The notes: a model not told the origin generated them from the sequence alone. DNA of 64,000 nt from Rhabdophis nuchalis (GCA_039707465.1 CM077644.1:198311962-198375961), one strand, 5' to 3'; shown: positions 36,749-48,868, counted from the stretch's first letter. Numbers and translations: made by a program.

Positions 36749-37979
36749 CATATAGTACATTGCTATAAATTGAACTAAACTGAAATCCAAAAATCAGGGA
36801 TTCAGTAGGAAGAATCTGAATTTAGACCCAATCTTATTTTCCCAAGTGATATATAAAGATAGCATTAGATCAATAAAACAGATTTTATCAATTAAAGATA
36901 CAACAATTGTAATTGAAATACACCTATTTGAGTGGATTCCAAGATATATTACGTGTAAATGATCCCATAGCATAGACATCTGATAAGAGAGCATTCCAGA
37001 TATGATTGTATCATTTTTTACCTCAGCCAGATAAAATACTGGTAAAGTGATGTCAATGCTATCTATCCCTCTCTCTGTTTGATCCATCAGTAGACAATAA
37101 ATATAAATGTGAACTGTTAAGGATAGGAGAATCAGGCCGTATAAATAGTAGCTTTGGAAAACCACTAAAATATGATTTTCAAATGTATTGTCAAATGATG
37201 TTTATTCTGTTAGATTTCCAAATGTAACAAAAACATGTTTGGGCATATACAGAAATATCCAGATCATCCAAATCAATGTAAAAGCATTCTTTTTGACTAC
37301 TTGATTCACTATGTTTTTTGCTTAATGTTGACTTTAAATCTGACTGATTTGCCACAAATTCCTTGTTGATTTTTTTTCATAAATGGATAACAAATATAGC
37401 CATAGTTATAGCTCTTTATATAACTAAAAAAGGAAGAAAGTAGATCTCAGCTTTTTCCTAGAAAACTGAAGGTTTTGTAGAGGTCACCTCTTAAAATAGA
37501 CTGAGTAAATTTCTTTTTATTATCCAGACACTGAAAGTGAATAATTAATATCAAGAGTGATTGTTAGTGCTGCTTATCAATTATTTAACATAAATAGTGT
37601 AATACAGCCTGTTAAGAATCTAGAAATTATGTTCATTATACACTATTAATTAAGTATCTATGTATTGTTTTTGCCAAAGAGAACTCAGGGTAATGAACTA
37701 CAAATCTCATGACACTTGAGAAAATGATAGCAACAAGGAACTTTTCCACCTATTCATTATATGTTCCTTATTAATTTGTTTATTTAGTCCATTCTAGTAA
37801 TGAATTATCCTTACATTCTCTGAATAAGTAACTGCCACGATCTACTCAGTTGTAAAATGCAGTAGGATAGTACTTGTTAAAGATTGGTATATTTGCTGAG
37901 TTGTGCCAGTCTTTGAATTCCACTCACGGGAGTTGAATTATTAAAAAAAATATGTGTGTAGGTGTTTTAAAGATATAAT
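36749..37979. other. No recognised feature
   Basis: About 1.2 kb of AT-rich sequence. The 123-codon minus frame ending at 36794 has no motif. Confidence 0.4.
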
Positions 37980-38332
37980 GGGACATGGTGGCTCAGTGGC
38001 TAAGAAGCTCAGCTTGTCGATCAGAAAAGTTAGCAGTTCGGCGGTTTGAATCCCTAGTGCCATATAATAGAATGAGCTCCCATTATTTGTCTCAGCTTCT
38101 GCCAAACCAGCAGTTCTCTAGGTTCTAATGCAAGTAGAAAAATAGGGACCATCTTTGGTGGGAAGTTAACACCATTCTGTGTGCCTTTAGCATTTAGTCA
38201 TGCTGGCCACATGACGGAGACATCTTTGGACAGTGCTGGCTCTTCAGCTTTGAAATGGAGATGAGCATACACACCCTACAGTCGGGAATGACTAACACAT
38301 ATGTGCAAGATGAGCCTTTATCTTTACCTTTA
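37980..38332 (+). mobile_element. Sauria SINE, near full length
   Basis: The head GGGACATGGTGGCTCAGTGG and B box GCGGTTTGAATCCCTAGTGC are intact. The middle has GAGCTCCCATTATTTGTCTC, GACCATCTTTGGTGGGAAG and GGCCACATGACGGAGACATC. The tail is AGTCGGGAATGACTAACACA, then CTTTATCTTTACCTTTA, a Bov-B-like end. Confidence 0.92.
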
Positions 38333-38531
38333 AAGAAATGTTGTGCAGCAATCTCTCAACAGTTTCATTCTTGAAGAATGGTTTCATTCTTCTGGCTCAT
38401 TTCAGAATATGCTCAGAATTTGTATCAATAGTATGTATAACTGAGGTCAAGCCCCAAACAAAAAACACACATAGCAATTCTTCCAAACTGTGGTTTTTGA
38501 TTGTTTCACACTGTTGAAAGAAATGTCAATC

Positions 38532-39085
38532 TGGGTTCAGTTCCAAATGGGGAGAAAGACACTGGAAATATGGAGACTGCTTAGAAGGATAGTTTAATGG
38601 TGAAGCAGAACCACCAAAGCACATGTGATTCTGGGTATCTGACCACATGGAATGAAGAGTGTTATTTATACTGTCTCTTGGACTATGAACTTGAGCTTCC
38701 TGTTCCAATGGCAAGGTCATGTGTTCTATAGGCTCTGTAGGGACATGTGCAAATCCTAGGAGTTTTCCTGAGATAAGTTTGGTTGAACCTTGCTGAGTGA
38801 TGCAATGAAGGGGCTTGGTTGTGCCATGTGGTGAGCTTTGCTGATAGATAATCCTATTATGTCCTGGAGGGTCTTGTCTTAATCCCATCACCCTGGACCT
38901 GGAGGCCTTTTGTCTTGTAGATAGACTGGCCCCATCTTTCTCAATGGACATCAAATATCTGCTAGGGGCAGGGAGTTTCAGGGGGCTGAGTTTCTGTCTC
39001 TCTTAAGATTTCCATTTCTCTTTTAGGGGAAATATTCTGCCTTATTAATATTTCCTAAAATATTTCATTCTTCTAGGAGGGGTGG
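38532..39085 (-). mobile_element. LTR-like repeat, copy 2
   Basis: This copy is homologous to 5671-6285 along its length, with a TATA-like TATAAATAAC on the minus strand (complement of 38661-38670). It ends in TTCTAGGAGGGGTGG, at which point a hAT-type element begins (39088). It lacks an identifiable retroviral interior, so it would be a solo LTR if the assignment is right. The minus open frame across it (38526-38954) has no viral motif. Confidence 0.5.
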
Positions 39086-39087
39086 AT

Positions 39088-39454
39088 CAGTGGTGGGTTT
39101 CTGCAGGTTCGCACCTACTCGCGAGAACCGGTTGGTGAAATTTAGAGAACCAGTGAGAGGGGGTTCCACCGGCATACCTGGAAGTAAATCTGGCCCACCA
39201 CTGCCAGTGACCCAATAGGAAGGAAAGGAAAGGAAGGAAAAAAGGAAGGAAGAAAGGAAAGAAAGAAAGAAAGAAAGAATTTATCATCACAATTGTGTCC
39301 AAAATTTTGGTTGCTAAGCAAGAGCGTTGTTAAATGAGTTTCACCACATTTTAAAAGGTGGCCACTCCCACCCTGTCACATGACTGCCAAGCCACGCCCA
39401 CAAAATAGGCCACACCTACAGAGTAGGTTCTAAAAAATTTGAAACCCACCCCTG
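39088..39454. mobile_element. hAT-type MITE (chimeric family), 367 bp
   Basis: The ends are CAGTGGTGGGTTTCTGCAGG and GAAACCCACCCCTG. The left third has a GAGAACCGGTTGG palindrome-like core. A GGAA/GAAA microsatellite sits at 39214-39280. The right part (TTGGTTGCTAAGCAAGAGCG, then GTTAAATGAGTTTCACCACA and GGTGGCCACTCCCACC) is homologous to 11530-11732 and 57919-58097. No convincing 8-bp duplication was found. It abuts the LTR-like repeat. Confidence 0.75.
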
Positions 39455-40209
39455 GGTTTTCTTTCTGCAACACCTATTGACAAAATCTTGTCAGACTGAA
39501 CAATCTACTATCTGCATCTACAATATACTCTGTGAACTATTAGGGAGGGCTGTCTTCACCCTCTTTCTCTTACAGATAATATCTGGGCTATATTACCTCT
39601 TATTCCTCTGGAATGCATTCAGTCTTTCCTGAGAATCCACCTCTTTATTACATTTCATCACAACAGAAAAACAATAAAATCTAAAAATAATTAAGAACAA
39701 AGATACTGAAATAAATATAAATAATATACTATTATGAAAAGTTCTAAACCTAAGCAATGGTGTGGCAAATTGTACATATGACAGCACAAAACTCAGTGAC
39801 TTGGAAGGTTATTTTCAAGAATTTGTCTGAAAAAAGTAAGATTAAATAAAAATCATATTCTCTATCTGAAAAAAAATTCAAGATAGGAGATATAAGGATT
39901 TTCCCAGAGTTGCATAATTTAGGGAACAATACAATAGCATATGCTTAGAGTTTGTATTGAATCAGCACCATATGCACATAACCAAAGGTGCCAAGAAATA
40001 TCCTTAAAACAGCTAAAAGTGACTCCTGAATGTCCAGCCTGGCTAAAGTAAAGATCTTATGAAATTTCAAAATTGGAATAGATGATAAACAGAACACTGG
40101 AGGGAACCTTTTTGGAAGCAAATGATAGTCAGGGTGTGACTCCTTATGTAACCTTGTTTGGAGATCTATATTATCACAAGCTTTTTAAAATCATGATTGG
40201 ACCAAAACT
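39455..40209. other. No recognised feature
   Basis: AT-rich sequence without recognisable genes or repeats. Confidence 0.4.
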
Positions 40210-41050
40210 ATCAGAAGTAGAATTAACTTTAGCTAGAAGTTAAGAAGTATCCAATGACACCATGCTTGTTTCTACATGTAGAATGGAAGTTTTAATATTT
40301 TTTAAAACCATCACTATGGCTCTAATAAGCTTATTTTGGATGGTTTCAATAGAATTAAGCTTTGCAGAGGAACAAATTTGGGGGCCATAAAGAAGCTGAG
40401 GGACTACCTTAGTTTGAAAGACTTTGCAAGATACATGAATATAATGGGTTCCTTTTACACTAAGTGGTAAAATCTTGTAATAGCTGTAGAGGTACTCTCT
40501 GAAACATTTGCCCAATAAGAAAAATGAGCATGCCAGGATAAGGAAGCATGAAAGTGCACTCTGAGGTATTTATAGGTATGCACCTGTTCAATTGGAGTTC
40601 CATTTATTTACCATTAGTGAATTTTATGATAACGTTGGGCAAAATTTAAGACTTTGGTTTTTTGATAATCTGTTGATAGTTTTTATTCTATGAAAAATAA
40701 AGCTAATGCCCTAAGTGATTTTCTCATTTCCACCTGCGATGTAGACACAATAACAACATCATTGTCAAACAGTAGTAGTGGAATTGCATGATTAGTCATA
40801 GTGGATGGATAATGGACTGAAACAGCAAGCACTTGAATTATTGGATTTAGATATAAATGTAAAAGCAATGGAGCTAATAAAAACTGATATCTTTATAAAT
40901 TGGGACTGTTTTAGATAAAGGTCCCCAAGGTGTAGATCTAATTTTCAGGAAGATGTTTGATTAGAGTGTCTCACAGTATCTTGATATTAAATTCAGAGTT
41001 GCTTTGAAATTAACAAAGTTTACACAAAGGGAGGCATGAGATGGAGCAGA
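40210..41050 (-). pseudogene. Degenerate non-LTR retrotransposon ORF fragment
   Basis: Two minus-strand frames fit the RT end and the post-RT region of one LINE. One is 40868-40683, where IPLLLFDNDVVIVST corresponds to the YADD block with the Asp pair altered to DND. The other is 40515-40240, where FQTKVVPQLLYGPQICSS fits the conserved PQLLYG region downstream of RT. Many breaks. It may be the same family as the fragment at 51050. Clade uncertain. Confidence 0.5.
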
Positions 41051-41214
41051 CTATTTTTCTGGAGTACCAAATAATAATCTAACATTGATCATTTCTTTCT
41101 AAATACAGCCTTTTCTTCAACAATTATATTTTTATTTTGTACCCAATCTACTAATTTTAGATATAAATACCTAGCATAAAGTTTATTCACTGTATTTAAT
41201 AAACTAATTTCTTC

Positions 41215-41430
41215 TTCTTGTGCCATTTCTATCATCGGACATTGGCGATCATGTTGGCAATCCTATTTTTATCAACAGCCACACAAAAAAGTGCTGTTGA
41301 GTTTTGTCCAAACCAGTCCTTAGATTTTGAAGCCATGATTTCTTCTTCTGCCTGGACCTCATTTGCCTTCAATTTTTCCCTGGAGGATTAACTGGAATAT
41401 GCTGTATTTTTCTGCCTGTCACATCACATG
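41215..41430 (-). pseudogene. RTE/Bov-B-like LINE ORF end, degenerate
   Basis: Read on the minus strand, the segment gives GHVM, then EKY, LILQGKIEGK, GPGRRR and, after frame loss, words corresponding to IANMIANVR. This is the C-terminal signature of RTE-type LINEs. It ends in an AAGAAGAAG tail (complement of 41210-41220). It has several stops. Confidence 0.6.
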
Positions 41431-41604
41431 TCCAAAATAAACTAATAACCCTATAATTTTTAGGGTCAAGAATGTTTTCTTTTTGTATATTGCTACAATG
41501 GTGGTATGATTCTAGTCAGATGTAAACTCTTCTGTCATAGTAACATATTTAAATAAGGTAGCCAAAACTAATATCTACCAATCTTTATTTACTTTTATTA
41601 ATTC

Positions 41605-41626
41605 ACGGGGGATGGGGGGGGGGGGG
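41605..41626. repeat. Poly-G tract
   Basis: A short run of G with one interruption (GGGGGATGGGGGGGGGGGG type) stands in AT-rich sequence. Confidence 0.8.
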
Positions 41627-41790
41627 CTGAAATAATATATTTTTACTGGTTTTTATTAGGCAATAAGATCTTTAACCTCAACTATGGACACTGTGGGCCC
41701 TTCTGGGAGATCACTACAAGAGGAAACCACATCTGAAATTACTGCAAGTTCCTTTTGAAGATGTTATAGATATGATCTTTTCATCTGTAG

Positions 41791-41794
<4 letters not shown>

Positions 41795-41826
<32 letters not shown>
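41795..41826. repeat. (AC)n microsatellite
   Basis: About 30 bp of pure AC repeat. Confidence 0.95.
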
Positions 41827-41829
<3 letters not shown>

Positions 41830-42105
41830 CCATCCTAATATCTGCAAATAAAAGGAAGTATCATTCCATAACATCTTTGTACATGTATACACAATCCATT
41901 CAGAGAATTTTCCAGGTGAAAGAATATTGCAGTAAAGAGAGCCTTTTTTAGCCTTAATTATCCTATGCAGTCCATCCCAAGATTTGGACAAGGATTTGGA
42001 GATTCACAATAATTGACTGATACAGTGATATTGCTTGTTCATATAAATCAGCTGAAAAAATCTGGCTGTGCATTTGAAGTGGGCTCTTCGGTCAAAAATT
42101 CAGAT

Positions 42106-42146
42106 ATCATTTTTTGGTCTTTTGGCTAGGATCAAGTGTAATATCA
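42106..42146 (+). pseudogene. U2 snRNA-derived fragment (5' end only)
   Basis: The segment contains TGGTCTTTTGGCTAGGATCA followed by AGTGTAATATC. It matches the highly conserved first ~40 nt of U2 snRNA (CGGCCTTTTGGCTAAGATCA, then AGTGTAGTATC) with a few changes. Homology stops after that, before the branch-point recognition and Sm sites, so it cannot be functional. It looks like a 5'-anchored, 3'-truncated retropseudogene. Confidence 0.8.
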
Positions 42147-44265
42147 ATAATATGTATTTCAGCTTACAAATTGCTGAAAATTGGATAAAATCAAATCTTT
42201 ATTAGAGCCGTGAGACTAGCAATCAGACAAAATATAAAGCAAGTAAAAATGGGAGTACATAAGACTAAAAGGAAAGAAAAGTAATACAAATGTTGTAGAA
42301 GCAGGAAATCTGAAAGAGTGGTTAACTAGGAGATGGCCAATTAGAAATCATGTTCTTTTCCAGGAAAAGAAATGTATGAGATAGAACAAACAATAGTTAT
42401 CCGTGATTTCCTGTAAAAAGAACAATTGAAGAACATGCAGTTCAAGGACTGATGTTCCCAACAAGGGCATGTTTTTGTATATTATGTAATATTTATGTAA
42501 TGCCTCAACAACAGCAAGACAGCAACATATCCAATTTGTCCAAAGTGAAGACAGAGAAAGAGAAACCAAAAGGGGAAAAAAAGAATAAGCATTATAAGGT
42601 AGCTAAAATACCTTATGAAAATATCCTACCATTATCTTGTAACTTCTAAAAAAATATGTGGTAGGAAAGTTAACTGAAACATACGATGTGGTTCATATTC
42701 AGTTGAAATTCCTATGGAGGAATTCCTTCATAAGGTCTTCTTTGGTTGGGTTTAAATTAAGAAATGTTAATTTTTAGACACCTACATAAAATAGCACCAG
42801 GAAACTGGGTAAGATGGAAAACTAAACTCTATTTCCTTATTGTGGATAGTTCTACCAATGTCATACCAAACAACTGGGAAGGAATACACTGCATAACTAC
42901 AGGGCAATATTTAAGGGATGGGAGAAAAGAAAAGCAGAATTCAGACACGGATTTAAAACCATCTAAAAGTCAAGCTTGGTCAGCATTTAGATTTTACTTT
43001 TTCCTTTAGTTACTTTTCCTTGAATATATGCCACTATATCTTTTTCCAGGATGCGGGATGGTTGCACAATAATGTCGGCATTCAAAGCATTTTTTCCCCA
43101 TATTTTTAATGATATGATTATAAACCATTCCTTGTTCATTAAAAATATGAAAAAAAAGGTTGATTGCCAAGATTATTGCGCAACCAATCCCGCAGGCTGG
43201 AAAAAGATATAATTTAATGTAGCCAAAGGAACAAAATAAAAGGTAAATGCACAGGTATGGGAAATGAACAGAGATCAAGCTATTTAAATGTTATCATGGA
43301 AGTCTTAGAGAAAACCAGATATCACCAAGATTAATAGTAGTAGATAATTATTCTATGATTATGGTCAGTAAAGTGTTTTTTCATAATCTGTGGAAGGGAT
43401 GAGTGCTTTACTTCATTGACATGTTTAGCCTTTGCACCTAAGATAAAGGTTTGACTCTTTTAAATATACTACTACTACTACCACCACCACTACTACAAGT
43501 ATAATTTATAGGAGCATATTGAAAACGCTAAGATGGTGAAATTTCTTACATTTCTCGCCCTTCTAGTGGTTTTCTTGCAAGATTTTTTTTTCATTTTTTA
43601 AAGTAACAGGCATATGTTGTTTCCCCACACCATATTTTATATTACATAATATATTTGATTAAATACATTATACTTAAATATTTTGATACAATTACTGGTG
43701 TAGTAATGGTGCAACAGACTTTTTAAAAAAAATAGGGAATCAGATTGGAATGGAATGCAAACCAGAAATAACCTGATTTGTTAATCTTTATGCAGCTTTC
43801 TTCACTTTCTTTTTCTTATTCAGGGATGAATAATTTGTATTTTACTCTAAATTAAACTTTAATCTAACTTTGAGTAAAATATTAAGTAACTTGAACTTGG
43901 CTTGAGGAAAATATTTGTGCTGGAAAAGCACTATAATTCCCTCTGCAAGGTGAAGAGACCAGATGTTTATTCTGAGCCAGGGCTTTTCCTCCTTAGGCAG
44001 CCTACCATCTGGATGGGCATTTTTAGTAACTGACTGGAAGGTGTCAGCTCACATCCACCACAGGTCTAGTAGCCTATCATAGACAAAGTAAAGCAATGTG
44101 GTTGCTTTGTTCTTATAAACGTGGAAGAAATATTTTCTCACACAAAAAACTTCAAGGGAGCATTTTCCTTGGATAAAATAAAGTACATCTCTGAAGATAA
44201 GCTCAGTCCATTTTATATAATGTCTGTACATAAGTCTAAGTCATATGTCACAAATGTAAATAATA
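42147..44265. other. No recognised feature
   Basis: About 2.1 kb of AT-rich sequence, with a short (CTA)n(CCA)n patch near 43468-43495. No gene or repeat family was recognised. Confidence 0.4.
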
Positions 44266-44517
<252 letters not shown>

Positions 44518-47500
44518 TTTTATTTTTAAACCGCACCCTCTCCCCACAGGGACCCGGGGCGGTGCACAGGCAGAATAAAAACAGTCAAAAAATACATACA
44601 TTTCATAAAAAACAATTAAACCAACCCTGTGCTAAAAATTCGCTAAAAATATACTACCCCATTAAAAAAAACCAAAGACAGAGAGACTATCCTAGGCCGG
44701 CCAGACAGAAGAAGTGTGTTTTTAGCTTGAGACGGAAGGAGCGGAGGTCAGTGGTCATCCTGATATCGGGGGGAAAGGTCGTTCCAGAGGGCCGGGCCCG
44801 CCACAGAGAGAGCCCTTCCCCTGGGAGTCGCCCGCTGACAGAGTCTAGTGGACGGCACCCAGAGAAGTCCCTCTCTGTGGGAGCGGATCGGCCGTGAGGA
44901 TGTATGGGGCAGGATCCGATCCCGCAGATAGCTAGGTCCCGAGCCATGGAGCGCTTTAAAGATGATGACTAACACCTTGAAGCGCACCCGGAAGACGACA
45001 GGTAGCCAGTGCAGCTCGCGCAAGAGCGGTGTTATGTGGGTCGACCTAGTGGTCCCCATAATTGCTCGCGCGGCTGCATTCTGGACTAGCTGAAGCCTCC
45101 GGGTGCACCTCAAGGGGAGCCCCACGTAGAGAGAGTTGCAATAGTCCAGTCGGGATGTCACGAGAGCATGAGTGACTGTGCGAAGGGCGTCCCGATCCAA
45201 TAGGGGGCGCAATTGGCGAACCAGGTGAACCTGGTAAAACGCCCTCCTGGCCACGGCTGTCACTTGATCTTCCATGGACAGCCGGGTATCCAGGAGGACA
45301 CCCAAATTGCGCGCCCCATCCACAGGGGCAAGATGTTCGCCCCCTATGGCCAGCGATGGAGTGAGCTGGTTGAATCGGGCAGCCGGAAACCACAGCCACT
45401 CGGTCTTGGTCGGGTTGAGTCTGAGTCCGTTCCTTCCCATCCAGATCCGTACGGCTTCCAGGCACTGGCACATCACCGCTATGGCATCGTTGGGGTGGTT
45501 TGGGGTGGAAATATACAACTGAGTATCATCAGCGTAAAGATGGTACTCCACCCCAAAACCACAGATGATCTCACCCAGCGGCTTCATGTATGTGTTGAAC
45601 AGGAGAGGCGAGAGGACCGACCCCTGAGGCACCCCACATGTGAGGGGTCTCGGGGTCGACCTCTGCTCCCCTGCCAACACAAATTGCGATCGGCCAGAGA
45701 GGTAGGAGGAGAACCACCGTAAAACGGTGCCTCCCACCCCCAACCCCCCCAGCCGATGCAATAGGATACCATGGTCGATGGTATCGAAAGCCGCTGAGAG
45801 GTCTAATAGGACCAGGATGGAGGAACATCCCCCATCTCTGGCCCTCCAGAGATCATCTACCAACGCGACCAATGCCGTCTCGGTGCTATGCCCGGGCCGA
45901 AAGCTGGACTGGCGCGGATCTAGATACTCAATTTCCTCCAGGTGACGGGGAAACTGTTGTGCCACCACACTCTCGACAACCTTCGCCAAAAAGGGAAGGT
46001 TGGAGACTGGACGATAGTTGTTTAAAAGAGCTGGGTCCAAAGAGGGCTTCTTAAGGAGGGGCCTCACCATAGCTTCTTTTAGGGAAGCAGGCAAGGAACC
46101 CTCACTTAAGGATGCGTTGACAACCTCTTGGAGCCAGCCTCGTGTCACCTCCCAGGATGCCAGTACAAGCCAGGAGGGACACGGGTCCAATAAACATGTG
46201 GTGGCTCGCAGTCGCCCACGTAACCTGTCCATATCTTCGGAAGTAACGGAGTCAAACTCCTCCCAAACAAGATCTCTCTCGTGGCATCCCACTGGACCAA
46301 GAATGGGGGCTAGCTCATTCTGTATCTGAGCGGTTTTCTCCTGCAGAAAAGTCACAAATTCCTCTGCTCTTCCCTGTAGTGAGGCTTCCCGCTCCCTCTG
46401 TTGAAGGAGGGATCGGGTCACCCTAAACAGGGCGGCAGGGCGGTTTTCTGCGGATGCTATGAGAGTAGCACAATGATGACGTTTGGCCACTCTCAGCGCC
46501 GCAATATAAGTCCGTAAATGGGCTCTTACCTGTGTCCGGTCAGATTCAGAACGGCTAGCCCTCCATCTTCTCTCTAGGCATCTCTTGCGGCGCTTCATCA
46601 CCCGCAGCTCCTCAGTGAACCAAGGAGCTAGGGTGGTTCGCTGCCGCAAGAGAGGCCGCAAGGGCGCGACCCGATCCAAGGCTCCCACGGCAGCAGAGTT
46701 CCATGCGGCCGTGAGGTCCTCCATCGGGGCGCGGGTCAGGGATACAGGAAATGGCCCAAGCGCTGTCTGGAACCCATCCGGGTCCATCAAGCGCCTGGGG
46801 CGGTACCAGATTGGTAACTCTGGTTCCGCCTCCCCGCGGAGGGGAGCAGCGGTCGGAAAGTCGAGCCGGAGAAGTGAGTGGTCTGACCATGACAAGGGTG
46901 TGATGACTATATCCCCTATACCCAGATCACTCTTCCATTGGCCTGAGACAAAGATGAGGTCCGGCGTATGTCCACCCTCGTGGGTGGGGCCCTGAATTAC
47001 TTGGGTCAGGTCCATGGCCGTCATGGAAGCCATGAACTCCCGAGCTGCCCCGGATGATTCTCCCAACGATGGCAGATTAAAGTCCCCCATGACTAAAAGT
47101 CTGGGGGTCTCCACTGCCACCGTAGCGATCACCTCCAGGAGCTCGGGCAGGGCTGCTGCTACATAGCGGGGAGCCAGGTATACAACCAGCAAGCCCAACT
47201 GCCTCCCTAGGCCCCACTTCACGCCGAGGGACTCACAGCCGGTAGTCTGAGGCACAATGGTCTCTCTCGGCTCAAGGCCTTCCTTAATAATGACCGCTAC
47301 CCCACCACCCCTGCCTAGGGCCCGCGGCTGATGAAATGCGCGGTAACCTGGCGGGCACATTTCAACGAGGGGAAGTCCTCCCTCGTGGCCCAGCCAGGTT
47401 TCCGCAATTCCTACCAGGTCCGGCTCCCCCTCTGACACAAGGTCATGAACGAGGGGGGCTTTGTTGACCACGGACCTGGCGTTGCAGAACATCAGCCGCA

Positions 47501-47583
47501 GGCCCTGGCTCTGTATTCCCTGACCACCTAGCCTGCGGGGGTTGCGGCACCCAACCGTTTGTAGCCAACGGCTACGTGCCACC
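44518..47583 (-). mobile_element. L2 LINE, 3.07 kb, 5'-truncated, ORF nearly intact
   Basis: The minus strand carries an open frame from the truncated 5' end near 47580 down to about 44748. It covers the whole APE endonuclease, the reverse transcriptase and the C-terminal domain. A one-base slip in a C run near 44775 shifts the last ~28 residues. The proper ending (DLRSFRLKLKTHFFCLAGLG) lies in the neighbouring frame and stops at 44687. The 3' UTR has the L2 stem-loop at 44529-44567. The element is flanked by ATT-repeat tracts on both sides (44386-44517 and 47584-47646). Confidence 0.95.
44748..47580 (-). pseudogene. L2 endonuclease/reverse transcriptase ORF with a late frameshift
   Basis: The endonuclease shows MFCNARSVVNK, AETWL, MGDFNLPS, PDLIFVSG and WSDHSLL, so the expected Asn, Glu, Asp and His residues are visible. 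The RT shows NYRPVSNLPFL, FRPGHSTETALVALV, LLDLSAAFDTIDH, CGVPQGSVLSPLLF and YHLYADDTQLY. The C-terminal part has SRLDYCNSLYVGLPLRC and LHWLPVVFRVRFKVL. Upstream Ile-rich codons come from the (ATT)n repeat and are not part of the protein. It is closely related to the intact copy at 59872. Possibly mobilised in the past; now 5'-truncated and frameshifted. Confidence 0.93.
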
Positions 47584-47585
47584 AA

Positions 47586-47646
<61 letters not shown>
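47584..47646. repeat. (ATT)n microsatellite
   Basis: About 60 bp of pure TTA repeat lie between the truncated L2 5' end and a CR1 tail. Confidence 0.95.
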
Positions 47647-47648
<2 letters not shown>

Positions 47649-47813
47649 AATACAATAATACAATAGCAGAGTTGGAAGGGACCTTGTAGGTCTTCTAGTC
47701 CAACCCCCTGCGTGGGCAAGAACCTTATACCATTTCAGACAAATGGCTGTCTAACATCTTTTTAAAGACTTCCAGGGTTGGGGCATTCACAACTGCTGGA
47801 GGCAAGCTGTTAT
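47647..47813 (-). mobile_element. CR1/L3 LINE 3' end fragment
   Basis: The plus strand reads AGCAGAGTTGGAAGGGACCT, then TCTTCTAGTCCAACCCCCTG and GGCATTCACAACTGCTGGAG. This is the reverse strand of the CR1 3' region, with an ATACA/AATAC tail at 47648-47665. Only about 165 bp remain. Confidence 0.9.
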
Positions 47814-47826
47814 AATAATAATAATA

Positions 47827-47873
<47 letters not shown>
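47811..47873. repeat. (TAA)n/(TTA)n inverted microsatellites
   Basis: A short (AAT)n tract is followed directly by about 45 bp of (TTA)n, giving a small AT palindrome between two LINE fragments. Confidence 0.95.
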
Positions 47874-48405
47874 AATTGGTTTGAGCGTTGTGCTAACATT
47901 TGCATCAGGTGGAATATAAACAGCTGATATATAACTATAACAAAAATCTCTCTAGGTAAATAAAATGGTTGACAAATGACAGTTGAGAATTCCACGTCTG
48001 CAGAACAGTGTGTATAAGCAACTCTACTGTTAGTACACCAGTTATAATGTGTGTAAATACACAGTCCTCCACCTTTGCCTTTACCAGAGTTGTTGCTTCT
48101 GTCAAAGCAGTGTGTGGTGTGGTTAGTTAGCTTCACAGACGCATCCGGTACAAGTGGATGAAGCCAGGTGTCTGTGATGATCATCACACAGCAGTCACGA
48201 ATGAGCTTATTTGCTGCCATCCATACCTCTAGTTCATCAGTTTTGTTAACAAAGAATCTAGAGTTGATTAGGAAATGCTTGGTAATGCTGGTCTGTGAGG
48301 CTGCTTCCATAATCGAACTAGCAAACCTGCTCTGCATTCCCACTTCTGCTTCGGCTCTCTTTGCTGCCTCCTAGGCCAAACAGCGATCGATGGAGAGCCT
48401 GGCAG
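47874..48405 (-). pseudogene. LINE endonuclease region (Rex1/L2-group like), frameshifted
   Basis: Two minus-strand frames join. 48483-48268 gives RRQQREPKQKWECRAGLLVR, then PHRPALPSI. 48343-47870 gives NKTDELEVWM, then DCCVMIITDTWLHPLVPDAS, GKGKGGGLCIYTHYNWCTNS, CSADVEFSTVICQPFYLPRE. This is the N-terminal and APE endonuclease part of a vertebrate non-LTR element common in fish and lizards. TDTWL carries Asp where Glu is usual. It differs from the L2 family around it. No RT part is present. Confidence 0.75.
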
Positions 48406-48451
48406 TCTTATTATGTCACTCAGTATATTATGAGACTGAATATAATAGCGA

Positions 48452-48679
48452 TAATAATAGCAATAGCATTTAGATTTATACATTGCTCCATAGTGCTTTA
48501 CAGCACTCTGAGCGGTTTATAGTATCAGCATATTCCTCCCAACAATCTGGGTTCCCATTTTACCCACCTTGGAAGTATGCGACTCATCCTTGAGTTGCTG
48601 AGGTTCAAAGTCCTGCCTGTGGGCAGAGTTAGCCTGCAATACTGGATTCTGATCACTGTGCTACCACAGTTCCTGGCAC
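48452..48679 (-). mobile_element. tRNA-derived squamate SINE with LINE-like tail
   Basis: The plus strand reads AATAGCATTTAGATTTATAC, then GCTTTACAGCACTCTGAGCG, AACAATCTGGGTTCCCATTT, TACCCACCTTGGAAG and CACTGTGCTACCAC. Read on the minus strand this is a tRNA-like head followed by the conserved core and a tail ending in (TTGCTA)-type repeats, a common squamate SINE layout. Moderately decayed. Confidence 0.75.
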
Positions 48680-48868
48680 ATAATCTTGGCACATACTTTT
48701 TACCTTCTCTGATCCTAATCGAAATCAGGTTCAGTAAATACCTGGTTAGCGGATTACTAGAAAACTCTATTCAACACTTCAGATTACAGGCATATTAATA
48801 CTACATGCACAATTCTAATTAATATTTTTGTGTTATTTTTACATTTATTTATTTCCCATCATCTAAAG

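Noticed and set aside
39080..39462. An 8-bp target duplication for the 39088 hAT-type element
   Set aside because: The flanks GGGTGGAT and GGTTTTCT do not match, so none is claimed.
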